Shown: positions 38,417-50,900 of the stretch, piece by piece
Position numbering within the stretch: the first letter of the stretch is position 1
How the letters are laid out: each line of letters starts with the position of its first letter
Assembly: GCA_030268105.1 (NCBI GenBank)
Contig: BSDZ01000003.1
Span: 6,596,501-6,660,500 of the forward strand
Direction: 5' to 3'
Source of the DNA: Volvox africanus
Taxonomy: Eukaryota > Chlorophyta > Chlorophyceae > Chlamydomonadales > Volvocaceae
Length of the DNA stretch: 64,000 bases
Position numbers and translations under genes: made by a program
Notes under the pieces: generated by a model
What the model saw: only the letters and a program-made list of their open reading frames with translations
Database searches by the model: none
What the model was told of the DNA's origin: nothing

Positions 38417-40319
38417 ACGGGAAACAGCGGCGGCGGTCAGTGAAGGAAAACAACTGACCCAGACACATGCACACCGATGGAGCTAGGGAGGGAGCAGCAC
38501 CAATGGGATGCCGCATGCCGTGTATGCCGCTTCGATAGCGGCGGCAGACGTGGTGTCTGACTGGTTGAGCGTGGGGGAAAGATGCTGTCCACGCACTGGG
38601 ATGGTATCTAAGAAGCAGTTCCGCTGTGCGCGGCAGGACGCCGTGCGTGAAAGGGATCTGCTCATGTGCTAAGGCGGACGCCGGTCACAAGTTGACCTGA
38701 GGCTTATGTGGACAAGAAGGAGGGTTGGAAAAGCATTGGAAACAATCCGAGGTATGGAAAATGGTAAGCTTATCAGAGTCTTACGGAAGCACTCTACCGG
38801 CTTGGCCCTTAAATGGAGGAGGATGCTTATGTGTTCTTTGCTTGATGCATTCAGAGCTTTGCGCCGACATTGCGGCCAGAAATAAGTATGGCTAGGGGAC
38901 CCAGATCCTTCTTTGGTCAAGCCCTCTTCTTGAGGGTTTGAACGTTTGCCTGCGTGGCAGGGGTCGTGCAGCAAAGTGGTTATCAGAAAGGGGATGTACA
39001 AGTTATGTAACTTCCGAATGGAGCGAGCCTCGGGAGTGTCGTTTGCGTTAGGAGTAGGGGAAGGGGATGGATGTGAGGGAGTGATCTGGCGTGTGCGGTT
39101 GACACACATTCACACGCACGTGTGTTTAGTACGCCGTTCTCTCCATTGAACGTGCCCTCGTTGTTTTATGTTGTGTATCTGTTCGAGGTGGCTGCGCGGT
39201 AGGTAGGCAATTTCGTTCCGGAGCTGATCCTTGTTCTTGTTGTCGCTGTTGTTGTTCGTCCAGTCTTGTACTGACAGGCTTGTGTTTGACGTTCCAGCGT
39301 TGTCGGTGTTTTGCTTTCATTCTTGTCTTAGGATCTGTGTGGGTAATCGGGCACGGAGCCAAGATTTGAACATGTATAAATATGTCCTTTTGGGTGATTT
39401 AAGTGTCATGCAGGGTATTTTGGCACGTTATCATTGTCAATGAGAGGAGGTTGCACTCTCCACCGCCTTCTATCATTGCTTGCCATCTCGTTGACACAGC
39501 TTGTCCACGCGGTGTTCGGGTGCCTCCTTATGAAGTGCTGGAAAGTGGTCCACAAGATGAAACTTGTCTCTGGGCGTGCGGTGTAAGATTGCATTGTCCT
39601 ACGCCACGAAGTGTAGTGAGGCTAACTCCCCGGACTGCAGTTTTGGTCCCTGGCGATTATGGCGTCGTGAGAGGATATGTTCCTCTTGTGGCTTGTTCGT
39701 CTTGTCAAAGCCAATCTGTAACGAGTAGACGTGGGGACATTTATAAGCCTCGACACAGAGAGTGCTTACAACGCTTCCTGATGAGCGGGTAGTTGCCTCG
39801 GCCAGGCGGTGCTTAGATTTAGCGCACCAGCATTCAGAAAGATAAGCGCGACGAAATTGTGCACGACCTCCGGGACGCATCAGCAGACCCATGTGCCATC
39901 GCGCCTTCCGTTAAGGAAGCACAAGTTAAGCAGATTCAAATCTAACATGTGTACCGAACTTGCAACCATTCAAGATGTCGCCATCTCAACAAGGACCCAC
40001 CGTGATGCATTCTTTGCATCCGGCAGATATTGGTGCCCGGGCGCTAATAAGGGCGAGATGGCGCAGAATCCCATGCTCAATGCCCCCCTTTTGCGAACGT
40101 CACTCAACCCTCATGAGCGCAATCTGAGCCCTGTCCTCTCTTGACGACAACTCAACCAACCTACCAACACCTTCCTACACGCGACTCTCTCTCCCCCTCT
40201 CTTGCTCTTGCTCTCCACTCTATTCATCCCATTACTTGAGGATTCGACCCGCCGTAAACCATGACCATGTCTGCTGTTTGCCGCCAGCGCAACCGCACAA
40301 GCTCCAACATCGTAAGCAA
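38417..40319. other. convergent 3' regions of the transporter and TIC40
   Basis: There is no supportable gene. Candidate poly(A) motifs are TGTAA at 39006-39010 for the plus-strand transporter and TTACA at 39766-39770 (minus-strand TGTAA) for TIC40. The longer open frame at 39403-39792 lacks splice context or recognisable protein features. Confidence 0.45.
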
Positions 40320-40945
40320 TTACTTTTGGTTCATTTGCGGTTGGAAAATCTCTGTCACCTTCTCCAGCACCTGAGGGCAGGAGGATGGCAGACGCACAGC
40401 AGCAGCCCAGAACCGCACACCTCAGAATGTCGGAAAGCCATAAACGCTGAAGACGTCCAAAAAACGTGTGCGGCTCCGGCGCGCCCAAGGAGGCACCACA
40501 CATAAAACGCGCCGCGCCTCGCAGAACGTGATGGAACATGTACAACCCCCTCATTCGCCGAATAGGCCCGGACCAGGGGGGTATCAGAAATGTTGAGAAC
40601 TTTAATTTCAAATTTTCAAATGCTGCTGCAGCAACACCTACCCTCATGACCTCCGGGTCAGTCTGGTACTTCATGATGTTCATGGGGTTCGACGAGATGT
40701 CAAGGATGGCGGCCTGGACCTTTGGGTTGGAGAAGCCCGAGGCCAGTTCAGGATTGGCCATGACCTTGGAGATGACGTCCTCCGGCTTGAGCCCCAGCTC
40801 CGCGAACTGGCGATTGACCTTATCCTGGTTAAAGTCCATGCTCTTCATCATATCCATCATCTGTGGCGACATCACGTTCTGCGATATAGTAGACGGATGG
40901 CAGTGGAAAAAGAGCAACAGCAGGGGGCAAAGCTGATGAAGTCAG

Positions 40946-40976
<31 letters not shown>

Positions 40977-43900
40977 AGAGAACAAGAACAGCAGTGAAGC
41001 AGTAAGATAGTGTGACGAGGTTTGGGAAGCAACGGCAGCAGGACACAGCGATTCCTGCTACACCGCTGTCATGGCGGAGACTTGGAGGTGGTGAAATATA
41101 GTGTTAAAAACAAGTTCGAAAGGAAAGGATTAGATGCAATTACATTTAGTCAATTTCCATCCAGAATATTACCTGCTGCGCAAACATTTGCTCCATCTGC
41201 TTTTTAACCTCTGGGTTGCTCAACATCCACTCAATGGACTGCGGGTTGCGCATGGGTTCCGGCAGGTAAGGATACAACATCTTCTGCATCTCCGGGTTCC
41301 GCAGCATGCTCTCCATCATCTCTGACATGATGCCGGGGCTGCCGCCGTCTGCGAGAAGGATGGGGACATGTAGGACACACAAGATCAAACGCGACGCCAG
41401 CGTGTGTACGCTAGCACGTGGGCAATTGGCGATGGAGGTTAACACGTACAGCGGTTATCCACAACACAAAATCACGACCCGTTCATGCAATTTTCCGTCA
41501 GGAACATAGGGGGTGCAAAGCCTCCCGTCCGTCACAGCATTCAATTTGGTGTGTGTCTGTGGCAAAGGAGCTACGAACGAGACAGAATCACAGATACGCA
41601 CACAAAGGGCTCGGCGAGGAATCTGACCTCTATATAAGTCTTCCCGACTATCGTAAGCATATCCAAACCAATCGACGACCAGCAGCCCTGAATAAAACAC
41701 CATCTACCACTCGCTCACACGCGGACATAAAGCACCATGCATCAGCAGGGCCGGCCCCGCAACGCGGCGGACCACCTAATGCACATTGTGTGACCTAATG
41801 GACCACATGTTCCACAGATAGCTACGGAATTTCCCGAACAGGCCAAGCAAGCCCCGCCAGTCATCGCTTCCAGTGTTCATAAGCATCTACATCACAAGTA
41901 TGCTTATAGCTATGGCCGTGACAATGTCTGGCGATGGAATTCCACTAGGATAATGTGCGTTATGGTATGAACACTTAGGCCAACTAGCAGGGCCGGGCCG
42001 AGGCGAGACAGACTGCACGGACAGTTGCGGCTCGGCGACCAATTAATGGCTCTTTCCACCGCTTTGATATATGCGCTTTAAACCAACGGATCTTGCAGTT
42101 GGGCTAGCAGCAGCACTGAAAAGAAGCCGAAGGAAGCCATTGGAGAATGCTTAATGAGCTGACGTTGACTTGTCAACGGCACACACAGCACAGCACTTGT
42201 CAACGGCACCCACGTTCCATGCTCAATGCCGGCGCTTTCATGGCACACCTAGCCATCGGCACCGGAGCCAATCCGGGGGTAAGCCAGACCAACGCGGAGC
42301 TGCCTGAACGTACGATGACCCACCTAACGGAACCGACGGCTATATCCCTTCCTGCAAATCCACTCAACGGTGCTGGGTGAACGAGGTCAGCAGGCAGATT
42401 CGCGATATCCTCGCGAGGGATGCGAATTCGCGACAAACACGCAGTCCGAACCGCTGCCAGTCGCCGACCGTAAAAGCCACCCAAGCCCATACTCCGACTC
42501 ACCTGATGCCGCGCCGCTGCTGCTCGAGGAGGTCGAGGTGGTGGTGGCTTCCGTGTCCACATCCGCAAAGAACGACGAACGTGACTTTGAGGCACCCGCA
42601 CCGCTGCTGGATGAGCTGCTGCTGCTGGATGAGGGCTCCTTCACTACCGGCTCCTGGCGGATCAAGGATACAGAAAGGCGGAGACGGTCCGTGCAATCAA
42701 CCCCATCAGCACCTATCATTTCTAGAGCTGCAGTTGCTAATCCTGCCACACGAATTAAGACGACAACCAATACTGCAGCTCGCTTGTCCTAGAGCTCAGT
42801 GCTTGAGCCAGAGCTCTAGGTCTGAACCTCTGGTTAAGATTTTAAAGGCAGAGCCAGGGCACAGTGTGCCCGACTCAAAAGAGGGAAAACCATAATCGGC
42901 CATGCTGCTGCTCATTATAGCTGCTACCCAGGCTTTAGTACAGCAGGCAATAAATCGACTGCCTTATCCGAAAGCGCTGGATGACATGCTAAACCACCAG
43001 CTGACTCTTAATATCAGGATTAGTGAAATAGGGAAGGGATGGCAGTAAGCTCCCGGTCTCTGCCCTAAAATGTGCAGTACTGCAGCAACTGTCATCCATA
43101 AATCAATCATCAGTCATTTTTGTACCATGACTCATGGATCGTGATGACCCAAGTCAGATGCCAGCCTATATAGCAATGTCCGTATCCCTCGAGACAACTG
43201 GATGTTTGGCTTTCTGCCCTTCGTCAAGGTGGGTTTCAAGCGGCATCTCCCTAGATTCCACCCTCACCTAACCCACATGCAATTTCGTCTTTTTACGGGC
43301 GGTACTCACCACCACATCCAGCGGTTTGCTGGGCGGAGGCAGCTCCACCTTACGGGGCTCCCGGCCTTCACTGGACAACCGGGATGCAAACTTTTCGCCC
43401 TTCCGCGCCTCGCCATTGCTGCTGCTGGCTGGAAATGTGGCGGTGGACGTGCTACCTTGCACAGATGATGCGGTCGTGTCTACCGCTTGCGAGGCCGCTG
43501 CTGCCGCAGCGAAGCTGGCGAAAGGATTAGCGGCGCCTGCTGCAGGGCTGGCAAATGGACTGCCAGCGCCGCCGAAAGGTGGCATACTGCGGGGGGCCGG
43601 GGAGGCACGGTTCGGTGCTGTCAGAAGCACCGCAAAAAGGCGCGGAGACCTATCGAATTCCTGAATGCAGTGTGTGTATTATACCTACCCTGCTCCTGGT
43701 GTGCTGCCCATCGCGCCTGACATTTGCTTCATTGCCATTTCCATCATTATCTGCTGCGGAGTCTTTGGGTTCTTCATGAACTCTTGCACCTGTATTATGA
43801 CATGGATATTTAAATTATGTTCACGAATCTGCGTGGCTCTCAAAACTGTATAACCTCGCGCACCTTGGCGAGAACTTGCCCCAGAATCACACCCAACCCC

Positions 43901-44487
43901 AACCAAATCCACCAGGGAGCTCCAGAGGAGGAGGACTCTTCTTTGTATGGAGCTGGAGGCGGGGGGTAATAAGCAGCTGGTGGCGCGGCCATATAGTAGT
44001 CCTGGCGCGGCGCAGGCATACCCTGCGAGATGTGCAAGCTATCTTAACGTATACCGATTAATGATTCTAGCATCCAATGCGTTTTGACTTCATAATATCT
44101 ACCTGGTAATATACAGGGTTCGGCGGGATCATATATGTCGCAGTCGTCTCTGGAATAGGAGCAACCGGCGCAACCGCGGGCGGCGCGGTCGCCTCGACGG
44201 CTGGCGCGATAGACAACTGCTGGTCAACTCCTGCAATCCACATTATTTGATTTGCACGTCGTCATTCGTCATGTTCGCAGTCCGCAAACCGCACGGCGCC
44301 GTGAGCGAATATGGTCCTGAGTCTGATTCTCAAATTGAAAAACATGCTGACCTTGTGTAGCTTGAAGACGAATTCGCGAAGTCAAAACAGTGCGAGGGGC
44401 CAAGGGACTCGCCCATCCGACGCCCCGAGGACCAAAAGATCTTTTACACAACATTTGTACCTTTGCCTGGTTATGCAGCGTAATCAA
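40320..44487 (-). CDS. TIC40: TIC40, chloroplast inner-envelope import co-chaperone
   Basis: Nine exons join in phase with canonical splice sites: 44487-44352, 44230-44103, 44022-43864, 43789-43689, 43586-43310, 42653-42503, 41348-41173, 40878-40642 and 40370-40320. They encode 471 residues, close to plant Tic40 (about 440-450). The order is: a basic transit-like N-terminus (LCKRSFGPRGVGWASPLAPR); a Pro/Ala linker; one membrane anchor (PWWIWLGLGVILGQVLA); a Met-rich stretch (QIMMEMAMKQMSG); an Ala/Ser-rich linker; and two C-terminal STI1/NP-type domains (MLYPYLPEPMRNPQSIEWML; AAILDISSNPMNIMKY) ending VTEIFQPQMNQK. Tic40 sits in the inner envelope with its C-terminus in the stroma, where its STI1-like domains coordinate Tic110 and the Hsp93 motor during preprotein import. 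The start Met at 44487 is the first of the frame; a Met 11 codons later is an alternative. Confidence 0.95.
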
Positions 44488-44943
44488 GCATCACAATTTG
44501 ACTCAAATTTCAGGCCGTCAAGACCAATTCTCCAGCCGAAAAAGAAGGTGTTGTACATCGTACGGCGTCCGAAGACTTTTGCGCTGTGTGTGTTCCGATG
44601 CCGAGCAGAAGGACAAGGATTCGAGGTCTTGTAGTGCTGGTCCCATAAGGGCATTATTCCATGCTCATACACAGCTTTCGGGATTTAAGGCGAGAACTTT
44701 CAGCGAAAGGCGCCAGGATCGCTCCGTACTCCGTCACAGGACCTGGCCCCTGGGATCCTACGATTTAGCATTAGCACAAGCTTTGTCCCACGTTCCTTGA
44801 GGAGCTGGGCTGGAGCTTTAAAGAGAAACCGGTTGCGAATGGAGCACTCCTTTCGTTTGGCAGTTAACTTCTGATCCTTGCGGGAGGCAGCAGCCTTGCA
44901 CGAGTGTTCCTTGGCAGAGCGTGCGTGCTTTTAGACAATAGCG
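44488..44943. promoter_or_regulatory. divergent promoter region, TIC40 / RFTS-DDT-ARID gene
   Basis: Only 456 bp separate the start codons of two divergent genes, so the promoters and 5' untranslated regions must share this stretch. I see no unmistakable TATA box. Confidence 0.5.
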
Positions 44944-47900
44944 ATGTCAACACAGGAGGAGTTCCAGGGTAAGGAAACTGCTTACGGTTGGAGTTGAAGT
45001 TTATACTCTTTATGATATATTACTATATTAAGGGTCATAGGTCGCTGGTTTGCGGTGCTGGCCTGCGAAGTTGTGGATTGGCTGATTTTGACCCGCCGCA
45101 GACCGTTATGCGAACCACCTTCTAACGCACCCTAAAAACGCAGAAACTCCGGAAGTGCCATTGCGTACGCTCAATGAGTTTTCCATCTTGAACGCGAGCG
45201 CTGGCAACGCTCCCGTAAGCCTCGAAGCAGTCCACACCTTGCCACCAGGTAGCGTGGTTGCCGTTGGCCGTGTGCCCCCCGTTGACGGTCAACCGAATAC
45301 CGGTGAGTTTTATAGCTCCTCCAATTGCGTTCGCTAGCGTCCCGCCAGGTCCGGAGACAGTTGCGCTCCCTTCTCATGCAGGTAACCAGAAGTTCATTAC
45401 CCTTCAGACGCAGCCCATCCTCGACTGGGTGATCCAGTATGGCGCAAATCCGGGAGTTTGGATTTGCACGGAGAAGGCCTGGTGAGCCAACAGGGGCTTA
45501 CGGGGTCAGGGAAGAGCCGCCGCCAAAACTTGAAACTTGGCAACGCCGTTTCCTTCGCCAAAACCGTCGCATGCTCCGGGCACGTCATTTACCGCCACAT
45601 CACCATTTCCCTGACCTTCTCGCCCTCTAGGTTCCGGCTGCTGAATCCTGCGCCAGTTTATGCGGCTCTGTATGCCCCAATCCAACGAAAGGTGGATCTA
45701 TGCCTTCGTGCCGCTAGCGCCGTCACGGCCAATCCAACCGTTAATTTGGCAGGCGCAGTCACGGCGTTGCTCCAGCCGAGCCAACAGCTCGGCACCAGTC
45801 AGACGCCGTACAGTGTTGATGTCCTCAAGCAGGAGTGCCCTTTCCTGGCGCCGCAGCTGGCCGCGTGGGTGAAGGCAAGTTGAACGGGCAGTATGGTGGT
45901 CTGACGTACTCGTGCAATGGCGTCCTCCTACAATCCATGTGCCAATGGCTGGGTCTGTACTAGCGTTAGGGACCTGAGCAGCCTGAGAGGCGATTCTCTG
46001 AAAAGCAATAACTTCGGACACTCCTCGCTTTCCTGGTCCGATTCGCCGCAATGGAAGGACGCGACCTGCGATCCATACCATGGTTGGGGGGGGTGAGGAA
46101 AGACCTTTTATGAATGGTTGTAGTGCTGGTTGCATATTATTACGCACATGGCAGATATACATCTCGGTATACGGCTACCGCGCATGCAAGTACGACCTGG
46201 CATATGGCTATCCCCGATCCCCTTGTGCCTTGCAGCGCTCGCGGATTAATCCCCCGCCATTGCTGGTAGAGCTGCAGCAAATTGCGGCGAGCGTCCTGGC
46301 GGCACGGCGGCCACCGGATCAGCCAGCCGGTGGGGGAACGGCTCCACCGGGCGCTGGGTCAACAGGGGGGCGCGGACGGCGGGGTGGAGCTGCAGCGGGT
46401 GGCGCTCCAAAGCGAAAGCGATTGAGCGGGACAGGTACCACTGAGCGCAATAGCGGGCTGGGTCGAAACCAGGGACTGCCGTGGGATGCACTCCAGGTAA
46501 TGCGCTCCAGGCTTAGGCGCAAAGGCTTAGGAATGGAGAGTCTGGGCGTAGTGCCTTGACCTTAATCTTGGGAAAACTGGCATGCTGCAGTTGACACTTT
46601 GCTATGCCGGGCGTGATGGTGCTCCAGAATATATCGGTTCAAAAGGCTTAACTGCTGCTGTACACATAGTGACGATTGAATCCCGGAGAAAGTCCGCAGC
46701 GTATATTGTCTCCGTGCGCATCATCCGTGTTCCACACATTCGGTGGCGAAGACGAGGAAGTATAGAGCCTCAGGCGTTCGGGTTTCGGTAAAAAGTACAA
46801 CATGTAGGCTTGTAGGTATGGTACAGGTATGTAGGCTTATACAGGTATGGTTGACCTATTGACGTCCTGCTGGCCTTGAATTTGTTGCAGGCGAGGAGGA
46901 GCCAGAAGAGGAGGAAGTTAAGGTGGGGCATAAGGGTTTATTGGCATGTGGTAAGCTTTTCGAGCACAGCATGTGGCTTCACTGGGCTCGAATGGGCTTC
47001 GCCAATTGCATCATCTGCGGACCGGGCGGCTCAGTCTCTCTCTTAGGCTTTTTCCGGCTCAATGCTTCCCAGGTTTAGACGAGCCAGTTTGGGGTTATCA
47101 TGACTCAATTAATGGTTACCGCCTTGGGCAGGTTTCTGTTAAGGGCCGTGGCGGACGCGGCGGTGGCGGCGGACGCGGCCGTGGCGGTTCTTCGGCCTTC
47201 AGTAATGCCTCCGCGCACCGCAGCCGGTCCTTAACTCCTGCCGCGGCCTGCGCAGCGGCTCCCGGCCCGGCCGCAGAGTTTGACGGCTATGTGGGCGACG
47301 AAGAGCCGGACCTTGACGAGCACGATGACTATGCGAACGATGACGAGGATGAGTGGGGCGATGAAGGGGAATGCGACCTCAGTGAGGATGGCGATGAGAT
47401 GGGACAAGTGAGTGGCTTTTGATCCCCTTACAATATGTTCTTTCAGCATAACCTGATGTTAGGATTGCATCCTAACGCGACGTTAACGCTCTGCGCTTGA
47501 ATAGTTGGAGGATGCTGTTCGGTGATACTAGTGCCTCGCGTGGTTAAGGTGCGAAGCTGCGCAATCGGCCTCCACGAACCTAAGGGAAATGCATCAATGT
47601 GGTGGGCTGTTGACATATGCAGGGGATGTATGCTGGCCTTAGCATGGACGAGCGTTTTGAGCTGAAGCAGCAGTGTCGTGAGGCGTGTTGGCATCGGCGG
47701 CGGGCCGAGCAGCAAGCAGCTCTGGCAGCAGCGGACTCGGCGCGCGGCGAGCCACCTGCACTGAACTCAGGTTTCCGCGTGGATCCGGATATGGTACCGG
47801 AAGTGCTGGCGGTGTGGGAGATGTGCATGGTGCGCGGGGCAGGATGGGCTGGGTCAAGAGATGGTTCCCGGGGTATGCGGTGGGCTTCTGAGGGACTCAC

Positions 47901-50900
47901 TGAGCTAGGCACTCCGGATGCGCATGCCAATACCCCTTTAAGCTGTCAAGTCTCACCTGCCGCGTGCCCTGCCCGGTCGGTCCATACCACCTTGCAGACG
48001 TTTGCCTTCATGCTACAGCTCCCGCCTGTGCCCATCCGAGCATTGGAGGCTGCGCTCATGCCCGGGCCCCTCCCCTTGCGCAATCCCGACGGCACGGCAC
48101 GCGTCAGTAGCGACGGCAACATTCTGTATGACACTCGTACGATAGTGGACCATGACTACGTCGCGTCGGCGGCGTTGCTGCGCGACCTGCACGCGGGCTT
48201 GCTCCGCATGGTGGATGGACACGCGCCACGCAAACAGGAGCTGCCACAGGAGGTGCGTGGCAGTCACGCGCCCCGTTCCGTCAATTCCCAGACGCATGGC
48301 GTTACGGTATTAACTCGAGGGACAGGTTCAATCACAGGCTTCACAGGCCTCAGGGTTGATCGTAAAGCCATCGCGCTTTTACTGCATTTCCATATCTTGT
48401 CATTACCTTACCGCATTACCGTGCAAGTTCTGTGCTGTACTTTTAGAAGTACCGCATATGAAAATCCTGTTGGCATGCGTCCCTGCGCAGTCTAAATTGA
48501 TGGCGGATGAGGCAAAGACCGAGAACTGGGTGGAACGGACTGCCTCCGCGATCCATGGGGCTACGGTGGAATTGGTTGGGGCGGAGGCAAAGGTACGCTT
48601 GCGGGACTAGCCCTATAGTTGCCGGGTACGCTTGCGGGACTAGCCCTAAAGGTGCCGGGTACGCTTGCGGGACTAGCGCTATAGGTGCCGAGTACACTTG
48701 CGGGACTAGCGCTATAGGTGCCGGGTACGCTTGCGGGTTGATAGAAGCTCATTCCATGCCCATATAAGGTAGTGCACATCCCCGTGAATAATGTTCGGGA
48801 AATTCGTAGGTTAAAATCGAGTGTGTAATGACACTGTGTTTTCGTCTATGTTCTTCAGCTATGCGGGTAACCGTTTCACACCATGCACCTTGGGTAAACA
48901 AGTCCGCAGCATCTTCCACCTGTCTTAACCATTCGAGTTACGCTCGTCGCCTCATGGCTTTCACATGTCCGTTCATTCGGCCCCCTGGCACACAAGTCTC
49001 TTGAACTGTACATTGTCGTTGCGGTTATTTCAGGCCGCATCGGAGACCCTCAAGACACGGGAGTACGTGCTGCTGGCACCTCGTGCCAAACTGAACATCC
49101 TGCGGGGCCTTATTGAGCTTGCTCTTGCCTCCGACGTGCTCCGTGAGCACATCAATGCGCGCGTGGAGCTGCTGGCGGTGCCGCTGCGTGCGCTTGCGTC
49201 GGCAGGGGTGTCGGTTGCGACAAATGACGACGCGGGGGTGCGGCGGGCAGTGGACGGGCTGGTGCGACCGGTGGAGCCATCAGGCTTAGCAGAGGCGGAG
49301 GATCCGGACTTTTGGATACGCTGGATGGACAGTTGCAAGTGAGACGAATACACAGCCTGGGGGGCTCAACATGGAGGAAGGAAGGAAAATGAATTAACAG
49401 CAACGGATTTTTTTTGGAAGAGTTATAAGAAGCTGCTCTCGTAAGCCCCGTTGCTTTTTTAGGGGCGGATCACAAAGCAGACAACTAGAGACGACATGAG
49501 TTGAGATGATATGAGACGAGATGAAAATAACTTCCGATCTTACCGGCGCTCGTGTTGCTGGAAGGCCACCGTGCGGTTTCCTTCGGCATCCCGCTTAATG
49601 GTTGGCCATCAGTAGCTTGTCACGGAGCTTGCCGGTTATTTTTTCCACCCGCAGGCTGGGCCTACGCAAGCCTGTTGGCACCGACGCCCGCGGCCGACGT
49701 TACTGGGCGTTTGGCGCCAATGCGGGCGCGTGGCGGCTGTACGTGGAGATGGCAGACGGCAGCAGATGGGGCTGGTGGGTGTCGGAGTCGCAACGGGGCT
49801 ACTGAGCGGGACAACAGGATATGATAAGGCAGCTGCCCCCATTGTTTCCAACCGGCCGATTCACCTCTAGTTATTTTCGCTGGAGTAATTTCCTCGTCCT
49901 CTGTGCGGAGGCCGTCAATTTTCTGATTGGGATTATGCTGCCCGTTGTGGATTTTGTGGCCCCGCTCAGCAGCCCCTGTGAATAACACCTTGGTGTTTGG
50001 TTGCGTAGGTACGAGGGTGAGCAATTATTGGAGCTGCGAGAATGGCTGCGCCGTGGTGGCATCGGCCGCGAGGCGCCACTACTCCGCCTGATTGAGAGCA
50101 TCTGGATCCCCAAGAAATTGACCAGTGGTGAGTTGCGGCGTGGCAACGGAGGATGGCGTAATCCATTCCAAATGCTCTCGCATGCATGCACTGGGCGCAT
50201 TGGCATATTCCAAAGATAGGGGTTTATTTCGTTTACAGGCGGCGGTGACGGACCAGTTACTCTTCAACATGAGGCTTCCAACCAGGCTGCATGCATACAA
50301 TTCATGTGTGTGTGCCACGTGCGGGATGGCATGAAGCAAGCAGCAGTAGGTCAGTATTGCCTAAGAGCTCGGGTTACTAGCTTCCACATTTTCCCACTGC
50401 ATTCCTGACAAGCTCACGTTCAAGTGGCTGGATAGCCGCCCTGGAATTGACGGAGAGCCGCCTGTCCAATCCCATTTGTAGGCCCGGCCCACGAGGCTGG
50501 TGAACTTGACGACGAGACGCTGTCCCGCGCCACCTTCTCGTGGGACGCAGCCGACCTGGACGCCCGCCGGGCCAACGGGTACCGCAACTTGCTGTCACCG
50601 CTGCTCAGGGGCAATCTGAACATGGTGGGTGGGCAAACGGGATAAGGATTTTTGAAGCTGGAAGCTCTTCCGTTCAGTGGCATGATGCCTCACCGCATCA
50701 TCACGTCGGTGCTTGCACAGTCTACTTGGCGTGCACTTTAGAAGTAAGGGTTGTAAGTGGCTCTAATTTCTTCCTTGTTACCGTCCACTGTTTTGCAGTT
50801 GCCTCACCAGCCAGGAGTGCCGCGTGTTCCCCTGCTGATCGAGGACCGCATCTGCAATGCGCTAGAGGCCCTGTTTGGCGAGGTAGACTTTTGGCTGCAG

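Noticed and set aside
39403..39792. 130-residue plus-strand frame between the transporter and TIC40
   Set aside because: No recognisable features; it lies where both genes should have 3' untranslated regions.
46891..46922. Small exon reading RRSQKRRK or EEEPEEEE
   Set aside because: It has splice-like ends, but its 32-nt length breaks the phase between exons ending at 46496 and starting at 47132, which join in phase without it.
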